Origin: Saccharina japonica
Lineage: Eukaryota; Sar; Phaeophyceae; Laminariales; Laminariaceae
Direction: 5' to 3'
Assembly (NCBI GenBank): GCA_008828725.1
Contig: MEHQ01001971.1
Location: forward strand, 309,530 to 373,529
DNA length: 64,000 nt
The notes beneath the pieces are model-generated. The model saw only the letters and a list, made by a program, of their open reading frames with translations. It was not told the origin of the DNA and searched no databases. Positions 26,701 to 35,888 of the stretch are shown here, piece after piece (the first letter of the stretch is position 1; each line of letters opens with the position of its first letter). Made by a program: the position numbers and the translations under genes.

Positions 26701-29700
26701 TGGCGTTCGATTCACTTGTATTGTAGGCCAGTCAGTTGCAGTCAGTTACAGTCAGTTACCATGACACTTGTTCCACGAATTGTGCCACCTCATCAGTCAT
26801 CAGTCATCAGTCAACAATGCCCCCTCCTGCACGCACACCTCGCTATACTCACAGGTCCTCTATGTGCTGCTGGAAGCTAGGGAGATTACGGTCCTTCAGG
26901 GCTCGCCGGCGGATCTTCTTTTCCTCCATGGTGAGCTTTTGCTGCCCCATCTTCTTCAATTTCGCAGCTGGAAACAACAGCACGCAACATCACTTATAGC
27001 ATTGTACTATTATACTAACTAGTTTGGGACCAAAGTTTAGTGTAGTCAATCAAGTCCCAGAGGGTCCATAGCGTATGGTATCTCATCAAGACAAAAATAC
27101 GATCGCTACGGGCACTGTAGGGCGTCCGACGCGGCAAAACCTCAGGTGCTGTCCTTGCTATCCTCGTGCCTCGCTGTTCGTACCCACGATCTCGCTAAGG
27201 GGGTCGGAATCATGTTATGTACGATAGCAAGCATCTTCAAGAACAGCTGCTTCGTCACATGGTTGAACAAGCGCACACCAATTCCAGGGGAAAATCTGTC
27301 GAAACATAAGTGCATTATTTGTGGCGCAGTGCCGTGGACCACATAACGGGTCGGTTTCGCGCTACAGTAGTAGTGCATTGCTCGAATTAATTAATGAAAA
27401 ATAATACATAATAATTGGGGTATTAAATAGCAGCACTGTATCATCAATACGTAGGTGCACACGCGCACACAAGGTACCACTCCAGCAAGTTATTAATAGC
27501 GACACTACGAGTAGAGGATACGGACGAGACTTCCTTCACCTATACATGACCCTACCATATTCCAAGAGCAGTGTTAACCGTACACCGAAGCTCTGAACAT
27601 ACCCACACCGGGCCTACCTACTTTACATGAAATTACGTACTGGACTTACCTACGAGTTGGAATTCCTCATCGTTCTCCATTCCCTGCAACGTCTCCGGAA
27701 TGAGGGATCCTTTCGTGCGATCACTCAGCCCATCCAAGCCGACCCACTTACTCGATCTGGCAGGGGAGCGCGAAAAAACGGACATAAATCCCAACCACCG
27801 CCCAAGCCGAGGCGTGTGAGAGCGTAAAATAAAAAAGTCGTCCCCATCGCTGACGCGCGTTGCCTGAAGCACCGCCTTGTACTGTGAAGTACTGTACTAG
27901 GCATGTGCTGTGCGAGAGAAGTGCAACGTTAAAATCGGCGATCGTCGGCAGGAATAAACAAATAATAAACCATCAAACCGCGGTCTTGGTGAATTCATGG
28001 CAATCATTCTGGCCAGAAAGTCTTTATCAAGACCCAGAACAACTTACTAGGTACATACTCTCTGCCCAAGCATCGTTCGAGAAACCTGCAGCTCCTATTA
28101 ATAGAGAGACGGCCAAAGAGCCATGTTCTGGGTGGTGTGCCGCTGCATACTACTGCTGTAGTGGTCCGGGTGATCGCCCCGGTAACAAAATCACGAGCAG
28201 CTACCTATTTTCTTGCGTTTTGCCTGTTTCACCACGTGTGTGCGAGAATATCACCACAACCACCTTCCAGAAAGTTATGGCCTATGGGCCGATAATCAAG
28301 TGAAAGTCGGAGGAGTTTTCCCAAACGAAAACATGCCGCGGCACTACAAAAATTCCCTCTTCCGCCTTAAAGCTACCAATAGCCATATAATATACAAGAT
28401 ACCCTAATGTAGACTATAATAGATTGTCAAGTAGGCACGCCTCGGAGATTCGCCAAAAAATACAAATTACTTGGAATCAGAGTAAGGGACTTGCAAACAA
28501 CATCCGTGCGTCTTGACCTTTCAGAAAAAGTGCTGCAAGTAAAGAAGATTTAAGAGCTTTTCAACCCTTTTTTGTTCTCTTTTGGGTCCAATAACAAAAT
28601 AACATATCATACTATTAATACCACCACCTTTCACGGGAACGTCATTCTCCTGCGCGCACTTTTTCCGAATACGTACGTCAACTTACTATTTAATATTATT
28701 AGTTCAAAGGATTCGTCAGGAGACCAGCAAACTGCCGTTTTTTTATTGGCAAACTGATGTAGCCCATGCTAAAATCAATAGGCTTCCGCGCACGAAATGA
28801 CACACCAGTAGGTGTATGTATATACCAGGTACGCATTATACGTATGTTTTTAGCGATTTTGTGAGTTTTTGTGTTGCTGGCTCGCAACTGTGAGTTCAAA
28901 AAAACACCTCGTGGGTCGTTTCTGGCTGCCTACTGCCTATGCCATCTACTGCCTATGCCTACGACTGCTGTCTGGCGCACCAGACGCCCTTGCACACCCC
29001 ATCACGAGTGTGCCTTAATTTCGCAGGCTCTACTGCTGTAGTTGCTTGCTTGCGAGGAGGTTAGGTGTAGTTGTCCGCAAGATAAGTTCAAACGTTCACT
29101 TCGGGGTTATTGTTTGTCTCAATTGTGTCTTCCGAAATTCAGACCAATTTCGCGCACTGCAGTCCCTCAAAGCCTAGTCCTGCAGTCGAGGCCTAGACCT
29201 CTGTTGAGAAACTGTGAAGGGCCACGGCCAATGTGAAGAGAATCACAAGCTGCAGCTGCAGGTAGATGAAACATTACGGGGCATCTCCGGGCGAAAAATA
29301 TATGAGCACTGCAAATCCGTTTTTTTCCAGTTGCAATACTATTTCTGGCGTAATATCGACCTTTCATGGCTCCCTGCCGAAAACGACATGTCTCCAGTGC
29401 TAATGCTCAGACCTACTTCCTGAAGGCAGTTTCATAGGGCTTAGGTTATGGGCAACCTGTTTGTGTCAGGCGCCGGATCGATACGACGCCTTTTTTATCA
29501 CGAAAAACGAAGCCTCTTAGTCAAAAACGACTCCCCATACCTCTGGTACAAATAGACGAATTTGAAAAATGGAAGTTTGCCAGGCTGCTGATACTGTTTT
29601 AAATCAGAGTTTCGACGACAACGCCGAGCACTAGTAGGTGAACCTACCTGGGTCTCTAGTTCGACCGTCCGTAGCATCCTACGCGGCCACAGCAGAGTGT

Positions 29701-31481
29701 ACGTAGATACCAAACCGGAAATATCAAAATTCTTGTTGCTGAGCAACTTCGTTTCGTGATGCAAACACAGCAATGCCTGATCTCCCTTGCAGATCCAAAA
29801 GCCCCAACACCTCCTAGAGACTATAGCGAACAAGCTATACGTTGGTCGGGAGCGGGTCTGAGCATTAGAACTGGAGCTATGCCGTGTTCCGTAAGCAGTA
29901 ATGATACGGTGTTATTTTACCAGAATTAGTATGTTACTGCTGTAAAAAAAAAAGAAAAATAGTTTTTTCAAAAGTCTCCAAAGGTCTATTTTTGCTTTGA
30001 CCGAAGGGGCTGACACACCCGCTCTCTGCTCGTACAGCAATCTGCTATTAATAAGACACGAACCAGGAACCAGCCGGAGGTCCATACGCACCGTGTAAAA
30101 ATTAGCGGCGGGATTTACTGTGCCTACGTAAAACATCTAGAGATTAGGGTTACCCAAAAACCCGGGGGGTAGATAAGATCCTCTACTAATAGTAGCTTGA
30201 GATGCCAGATGAAGCAGAACAGGGTACAGCAGTACTCGTAGTACAGCAGTACGTAGTACGTAGCAGTCCTTCTCTTACGTCGTAGGAAACTCAACAATGC
30301 CAGCCCCGAGTGAGAATCAGCACGCAAACGCAAACGAGTGTATGTTATGTTTGTATGTTATGTACTATTATACCGGTGTATATGGAGTCATAGGAGCATG
30401 TATACTGTATACACGTACAGCAGTACTCGTAGCATGGAATCCCCGTATCATACAGCAGACAGGCAGTATCATAGTACCGAAATGGATGAACGATGTACCA
30501 GGTATCAGGTATCATGCCGATGTACCGACACCGACCTTTGGGGCGCCTTTGCTGGCTTCGAGAGGTTCACGTTCGCGACGTCCACTCCCGTAGTGAAGTC
30601 AGGCGTCACCGGAGCAGCTCCCTACAAAAGAACATCACATACATTGCAGCATCACAGCAGTAGTGTAACAGCAGTACGCATACGAGTATACCAGGGTGCA
30701 TCCGTAGTCAGCAGTCAGCAACACCATTTGAAGTGAACATTAACATCGAATAACTATACATACGAGTATAGGTACAGCTTTCGTTTGGTTGCTTGATTGT
30801 TGATTTGCTTCAGTACGAGTATGTTTTCTTTTTTTCTTTTTTCCTTTTCGCTTTTTTTCTTTCTTCTCTTTTTTCTCTTGCATGCACCTGGATTGCTAGC
30901 AGGGTAGGTCTTGCCTGTCGTATATGGCATTGCATTGTCTGCTCTGCTTACTGCACTGAGCGTAGTATCTCTGTGTCGTAGTTTTGTGACCACAAAACTG
31001 GTACCTGGTACCTTTTTAGGATGAAGAATCGGCACGGACACTGGGTGTGGTGGATGTCGACGGGTATTCATAGAAAGGAAGGTTTAATGCGAAGAACACA
31101 CACAGCAGCAATATACCTGGAATGGCATTCGTTTGATATGACGACGGACGAAGTTGAGCAAGTGACACAGCTGATAAAAGCACGATATATCGTGAAAACG
31201 AGGACCACGTCGGAGATGAAGGGGAATAAAACTGACTGACAGATGACACCCGACTGGACCAGTACTGCTGCTGCTGCTGCTACTGCTACTGCTGCTACTG
31301 CTATTGCTGTTGCTGATGTTGCACCTAATTTGCTGTACAGTACCTGTTGTTGATCGGAAGACATCCTTATCGGCGACGTTGTCGCGACCCATCGGCGTGT
31401 GTGTCTGTGGACTTGTCTCATCGCGGCACGGGGCGTTGACAAGGACAAGGAGTACATGGCGAAGCTGGTGATCGCTACCAT
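17784..31481 (-). CDS. arsS: Arsenosugar biosynthesis radical SAM protein ArsS, 13 exons
   Basis: Exons in transcript order: 31344-31481, 30536-30621, 27650-27756, 26853-26967, 26473-26539, 25360-25440, 24813-24934, 24072-24138, 23346-23534, 21861-21953, 21315-21415, 19602-19725, 17784-17909. All introns are GT-AG, all phases agree, no internal stop: 471 residues. Family knowledge: ArsS uses a [4Fe-4S] cluster and SAM to join a 5'-deoxyadenosyl group to dimethylated arsenic, the precursor of arsenosugars, downstream of ArsM. Seen: cluster motif CNQACSHC (C169, C173, C176), TLDITGGAPELN (213-217 GGAPE), CNLTVLEEPGQEDLAEFL, VVASLPCYSPKNV, LDLVYNPVGGFLPPEQ, FGIQFNNLFTITNMPIKRF, INVGWDGRIFDCDFNQ (C403) and the tail HCYGCTAGNGSSC (C455, C458, C466). 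Residues 1-46 resemble an organelle transit peptide. Residues 47-150 are an extension not typical of bacterial members. Bacterial proteins are usually about 320-350 residues. Confidence 0.95.
18597..19066. mobile_element. MITE-like element in the last arsS intron
   Basis: About 470 bp bounded by inverted repeats of 36-38 bp. The left end reads GGTGAGACCAAACGTTATAG, then TACCACTTTGTGGCTC. The right end, complemented, reads GGTCTGAGACCGAAGGTTAT, then GGTACCACTTTGTGGCTC. No transposase is present. A target duplication is not clear. Confidence 0.6.
20226..20590 (+). mobile_element. tRNA-derived SINE, family 1 (arsS intron)
   Basis: The 5' part is tRNA-like, with an A-box region TGGTCTAGTGGTTA and a B-box GAGTTCGAATCC. 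The body shares GAGAGCGCGTA, GGGCGCAATTCGACG, AAGAGCCTGCTTAGTGACCC and a 3' end AATAAATGGGAAGGAAAAC with copies at 33060-33395 (minus) and 63040-63375. It lies antisense to arsS in the intron between exons 11 and 12. The tRNA stems hold mismatches, so a working tRNA is unlikely. Confidence 0.8.
20705..20765 (-). repeat. Dispersed 60-bp repeat, copy 3 (inverted)
   Basis: Reverse complement of the 11945 and 15325 copies; the shared core is AGACCCTCGCATCCCTACAA and CCGGGACGGAGC. Confidence 0.6.
22240..22505 (-). CDS. Coding-like stretch inside an arsS intron
   Basis: A GC-rich open frame on the arsS strand within the intron between exons 9 and 10. It includes EAAPSRGSVKNQPIPEKGRK and AKITPGEVGAGEASKI, then a charged DEETAEPDLEVDLITRKLED. 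A possible acceptor, CACCAG|TGAGG, lies at its start. Known ArsS proteins run without a gap from PPEQ to AALEA at this place, so it is not part of the conserved enzyme. It may be a cassette exon, a retroposed fragment or part of an unrecognised transposon. Confidence 0.3.
24424..24525. repeat. 12-bp AGCTCTAATGGC minisatellite
   Basis: Eight or so imperfect units of the type AGCTCTAATGGCTC in an arsS intron; translates as a Ser/Asn-rich stretch with no coding support. Confidence 0.7.
26030..26316 (+). mobile_element. Poly(A)-tailed retroposon (family P), copy 1
   Basis: The 3' 185 bp (CTCAAGTCTCCGGAGTAGTA, then GAGGGCGTAAGCTTTATTTT and CCGGAGGATA followed by about 15 A) matches the complement of 63576-63765. 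An A-tail directly after a shared 3' end marks a LINE-mobilised retroposon. The left boundary is uncertain and no reverse transcriptase is visible. It lies in the arsS intron between exons 5 and 6. Confidence 0.65.
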
Positions 31482-31840
31482 GAGGGCGAAAACAAGGCCT
31501 CTTCCTCACGGTCGACGGCTCTCGGATCACGGCTCACGTGTGAGCGAGGAGCTGCTACGTGTTACGATGAGGGTGCGATGGTGGTGTGATGGTGTGATGG
31601 TGTGATGGTGCATTGTTGTGTCCTCAACAACGCGCAGAAGTGACAGTCCCGCCGTAAACTCAGTTATAATGTGCTAATACTATTACCTAATGAAAAAAAT
31701 GTGTTGTATTTGTAAAGCGACTGCAGCATGACCGCCAACCGCCAACAAACGTCAGACTCTGCTACTGCTGCTGTAGTATATGCATCCATCCATAGACAGA
31801 CGTCGCCATCCAAACCTGGCGGCCTGAGCAAACATCAAAC
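31482..31840. promoter_or_regulatory. Divergent upstream region between arsS and the S4 gene
   Basis: 359 bp separate the proposed start codons of the two head-to-head genes. The stretch includes a GTGATGGTGTGATGG repeat near 31580-31612, a CTACTGCTGCTG repeat and a CATCCATCCAT run. No TATA box or initiator could be assigned. It must hold both 5' untranslated regions and probably shared control sites. Confidence 0.5.
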
Positions 31841-32840
31841 ATGCGCATGTTTGCAGCTACTCTAGTCCCGTGCTTCTTTTGCAGGGGCTTCGTTCCTCCT
31901 TGCCATCGCGGGGTGACGGCGGCCCGAAGCTCGGATCTTCGGCTACTTGGAGGAGCTGGAGTGGTGCGAGCTTTGTCAGCACGAGGAGCAGGAGGAGGAG
32001 TCTGTGCGTCCCGTCCCCAAACCATGCTAGCAGCTAGGCGAGGTGGACTTCTGCCGCGCGAAAAGCTCCTGAAGCAGGCCCAATACGAAGGCATGGAGAA
32101 GGAGACGGCGGCTAAGCTGCTAGACGGGGCGGATTCCGCCCTTCGTGACTGGTCGACTTACAAGACTGGATTTTTACCTCCCCCCGACGTGGCTATCATG
32201 CGCAAGCTCCTAGACCCGTTGCTAGATGTTGATGTTTCGTCGTGGGGGGGACATGACCAGGCTGAGCGACAACGGCTGTTCATTAGCAGGGAGGGGGGGG
32301 GGGGATTTTGCCCTTGAGGAAGAGGTTGAGGCATTGGAGATAGGGGGACAGTTTTTGTTTGACATGGCGAATCACCGTGACTTTTTGGGCTCCATCCTGG
32401 GCACAGGCATCACCAGGGGAGGGATAGGAGACATCATTGTTCAGGGGGAACGGGGGGCTCAGGTGCTGGTTGATCCGGTCATGGCGGAGCACCTTTGCCA
32501 GAGCTTGACGAGCGTGAGGAGCGTGACTGTTAAGGTACGCAGGATACCGATGGAGGAACTATCCGTGCGCCCTGCAAAGCTTAAGGACGTAAGCACGGTT
32601 GAGGCTTCACTGCGCCTTGATTCGGTGGCCAGCGCTGGCATGGGGATGAGCCGGAGCAAGATGTCCGCGGCAATAAAAAGCGGTCTGGTGCTGGTTAACT
32701 GGAAAGCCGCCACTTCGGGGACGTCGGAGGTTAAAGAAGGCGATGTGGTGACTGTTAGGGGCAACGGGCGAGTGACGGTAGTGGACATAACCGTCACCAA
32801 AAAAGGGCGCTACAAGATCAATATGGTGCGCACCAAGTAG
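31841..32840 (+). CDS. Plastid-type S4 RNA-binding domain protein (YlmH / PSII S4 family)
   Basis: Intronless, about 333 codons. Residues 1-60 are rich in Ala, Arg, Gly and Ser with few acids, consistent with an organelle-targeting leader. The middle matches the YlmH N-terminal domain: QAERQRLF, then HRDFLGSILGTGITRGGIGD and GAQVLVDP. The S4 domain follows, with VEASLRLDSVASAGMGMSRS, VNWK, GDVVTVRGNGR and the end TKKGRYKINMVRTK. Relatives in cyanobacteria and plant plastids are called photosystem II S4 proteins and are thought to bind RNA. The frame changes at a run of 12 G (32293-32304): 11 or 14 would keep one frame. With both sides conserved, an assembly error in the homopolymer is more likely than a pseudogene, but a true break cannot be excluded. 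An in-frame stop lies upstream at 31793. Confidence 0.85.
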
Positions 32841-33059
32841 GACGAAAGGGAGAGCTACACGATCAGCATGAATGTACCTGGTAGGTCGTGTGCCTTATGG
32901 TCGCCGTCATGGTTGACTTGGACGCACTTGCGCACGATGATACAAAAATACCTGGTAGCCAAGAATTATCGCTGTGTATACGTCTATTAGAGTGTGGGAT
33001 TAATGAGGAGTTTTCAGTCTACTTGTAGGGTGGAAGCCCCCCCTCCTGATTAATTGCAT

Positions 33060-33395
33060 TTTTTTTTTTTTTTTTTTTCCATCCCGTTTATTATCTTCGC
33101 ACTTCCGTCTCTCTCTCCCTAGTCGTAACTCAGATCCGGGGTCACAAAGTAGGCTCCTCTCCCTCCTCCCCCACTACGGTTCTTGCCTTGATTTTTATCG
33201 CGCAAAGGGTTCAGCCTTCCCAACGCTCGTCGACTTTAATCGAATTTTGCAAACTCACGCTCTCGCGCTTTCTGCTAGTCAAGATATTTTTTTGCGAGAA
33301 AAAGTGCCCAAGAGCATGCACTCGGCGGGGCTCGAACTCGCTTTCTTGACGCTTACAGGCTTCGTGGTTACCTGCTAGCCCACCGGGGCGTTGAT
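33060..33395 (-). mobile_element. tRNA-derived SINE, family 1, near full length
   Basis: Minus-strand copy with a tRNA-like head (GCCCCGGTGGGCTAGCAGGT and GAGTTCGAGCCCC), the family body (AGCGCGAGAGCGTGAG, CCTACTTTGTGACCCCGG, GAGTTACGACTAG) and a tail AATAAACGGGATGG followed by 18-20 A. It lies just downstream of the S4 gene in the opposite orientation. Confidence 0.85.
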
Positions 33396-33499
33396 AACAT
33401 ACAATAGGCTAGGCTGGCCAGCGGCACGCCCACCACACCACACATTATTGTCGCAGTCTTTGTGGCACGTATATATGAGCGGGTACTCCCGGGTTGTGT

Positions 33500-33800
33500 T
33501 GCAATACGAAAATACTCTCATGTCGCAGTGTTTGGAAATATTCTAGATCGTTGTGAAAGCCTCTAGTAATAATAGGTGGTTGTGCTTGGAAAAGGTCTAA
33601 GGTGCTATGCTTGGACCTCAGAGCAGAGTCTACCAATTTGTCGCTGTGCTTGGACATACTCTGGGTCGCTGTGCGCTTGGAAAACTTTAGGTCGCTGCGT
33701 TTGGAAATGCATGCTCGAGGCCGCGGTGTGTCGAAAGCCTCTATATAAGTCGCCGTACTTGGAAAGACTCTAGCTCGCTGTGGTAGGAAATGCTCTACGA
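33500..33800. repeat. Degenerate 33-37 bp minisatellite
   Basis: About eight imperfect units built on GTCGCTGTGCTTGGAAA followed by ACTCTAG or GCTCTA. Confidence 0.65.
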
Positions 33801-34251
33801 GCTGGTTCAGGCTTATCGCCCCAAATTTCGTCAGCCACGAATGAATGCTGCATACAATACTCGTAGCAACTCAAATTTCACGTATTGGTATCATACTGAC
33901 CGCCATGAACAGTGCAAGAGGGTGGCATTGCCATTTTTATTCAAGGACCGAGGACTGGCGCTACCGCCGAAAACGTGGCCTTACCAATCACAAGTCTTCA
34001 AAGGTCAATACTCGTAATAGTCAGGCGTTCCGCAGGAGTACATCCCCCCCCTCCCCATTTTTTTTTTAACAAGCCGCTTCCAGGCGGTCCAAGGCATGTT
34101 TGTACATTGTTTCACGCTAGTATTCGAAGACCTGACTGCGCTTGTCAAATTTAACGCCAAAATCGATTCCATATAATTAATCATTACGAGGCGATGCCGG
34201 GATCTGCACGTTTTGCCGCACATAGGCCCAACTAAATCTCCACGCTGTTTT

Positions 34252-34487
34252 CATGAGATGAACCCTGAACTTTTGCGCACGTGTTCTATATGCCCCTGCC
34301 GAACCATTGACGAATGGGTACTTATTTTGTTTTCGTCGCTGAAAATTCTTGACCCCTTAAGACCCAAATCTCCCAAAAACAACAGAAATTCATCGCGGAG
34401 AAAGAAATAAAAAACCCAACCGTTAACGGGTCGGCAAGGGATCATATAACATGTGTGACAAATTTCAGGGTGTATCTTCAAAAACCG
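34252..34487. mobile_element. Imperfect foldback element
   Basis: Two arms of about 100 bp in inverted orientation round a 30-bp centre. The left arm has ACCCTGAACTTTTGCGCACG and CCCCTGCCGAACCATTGACG; the right arm, complemented, has ACCCTGAAATTTGTCACACA and CCCTTGCCGACCCGTTAACG. Identity is roughly 75 percent, so it is old. Confidence 0.5.
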
Positions 34488-34794
34488 CGTGAACTTTGAC
34501 TACTGAGTAAAATTGGGGTGATATGCTTGAACCAGCCTGTAGGCCGCTGTGTTCACCAGCGAAGCACATGTATGCTACCATGAGCACTTCGTACTTGCGT
34601 GAACTCGCATGGCAGTTGCATGCACTTTTTGCATACCATTTGCATGCACTTGCAGCACTTGCATGCAGCGTACACGCAATTGCATGCAAGCTTGCAGGCA
34701 CTTTTGAATTGAAATATCAAATACTCGTAGTGGATTTCATTCTGAATGAATAATGCCCTGCACATTGTCGGAAGGCAAATAATATAATAAATAC

Positions 34795-34850
34795 AAGGTT
34801 CCCCTCCGGGACGTGCCTGGGGGAGTGGCGCAAGGGCGAATCGAAAACCT
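34795..34850 (+). repeat. AAGGTTCCCCTCCGGGACG repeat, copy 1
   Basis: A GC-rich 50-bp block (CAAGGTTCCCCTCCGGGACG, then GGGGGAGTGGCGCAAGGGCG) that recurs at 59548-59602 with about six differences. The element it belongs to is unknown. Confidence 0.6.
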
Positions 34851-34954
34851 ACTATTAATATCAAAACAGTATCATACGCATATCATATTGTATACCTGCC
34901 TAAGAAATCCACTTAGTTTTTGTGTGCTTCCTGTCTTATATTATGGGGGTCTGG

Positions 34955-35055
34955 GTTACGTACAATACAAAAAAAAAAAGTATCCAGAGTCATCGCCAAG
35001 GATCGAACTCAAGCCTTCAAGCATAAAATCGTGCATGGTGACCGTTTGCCTATAC
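34955..35055 (-). mobile_element. Possible tRNA-derived retroposon fragment
   Basis: On the minus strand a good B-box (GAGTTCGATCC) is followed by about 25 bp and an ACTTTTTTTTTTT run that could end polymerase III transcription. The A-box is poor. It is unlike SINE family 1 or 2. Confidence 0.25.
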
Positions 35056-35631
35056 TTTCAAAGATACATTTTCCTGTACTACACGATTATTTGTCGCGGC
35101 CCGCGTCAGACACACGACAGGTCGCACATACATGATGCAAGCACAGCAGCAAGCAACAACAGAACAGCAGCAGAAGAGAGAGAGATGGTGGTGCCTGATG
35201 ACGGATGCAAGCCTGCTGCGATGAAGCAACCACTAATTAATAGCCACAGCAGTATACGGTGGATCCGCCACAGTCACGTCTGCTGCTTGTGCTTCTAGCC
35301 GGGGCTGTGGCGTTGCTTGTGTTCGTTGCATTTTGTGTGATGTATCGTGGTATTCAAAAGCGGTCATTAATTTCCGGTCAGAGTGGGCGTGGCTCTGTTA
35401 CACACACAGCAGCAGAACATAAAAGGGTAGATAGATGGTGTGGATTATGGACGGTAGGCTCCGATAGACACAGCTAGCCACAGCACTACAGCAACATCAA
35501 CAGCAGCAGCGGGTAGAAGAGTGGTGGTGGTGGTGTCGTTTGGTGACGGATTGCTGGCTCCCATGAAAGCAAAACTACTCGTAGCAACAACAGAGCACAT
35601 CACAGATCTGCCTTCGAGGCGCACAGTGTTG

Positions 35632-35715
35632 TATCACTCTGCCCGGAAAAGTAACGACAGTTTATATATAGTTTTAATGAACAAAATTTTCTTACATTTC
35701 GGGACAGCGGAGAGA
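35632..35715. mobile_element. Diverged Stowaway-like MITE
   Basis: About 84 bp with inverted ends CACTCTGCCCGGAAAAGTAA and, complemented, CTCCGCTGTCCCGAAATGTA. These resemble the perfect ends of the MITE at 61917-61995 and appear to be an older copy. Confidence 0.45.
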
Positions 35716-35834
35716 TTCGTACATGAGCATCGATCTGCAGGTATGATACCATGACTCGGAAAATCGCAGGCTTCGACAAAATCAACTCGTCACGGTACAG
35801 CACGGATCTGAGGCACGCGCATGCATGATGTAAT

Positions 35835-35835
<1 letters not shown>

Positions 35836-35886
<51 letters not shown>
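35836..35886. repeat. (GCT)17 microsatellite
   Basis: Seventeen uninterrupted GCT triplets. All six readings give homopolymers (Gln, Ser, Ala, Leu, Cys) and none has a coding context. Confidence 0.95.

Positions 35887-35888
<2 letters not shown>

Noticed and set aside
31084-31530. Ser-rich minus-strand frame overlapping arsS exon 1
   Set aside because: Shadow frame; the overlapping frame from 31481 has the fitting donor and phase for the next exon.
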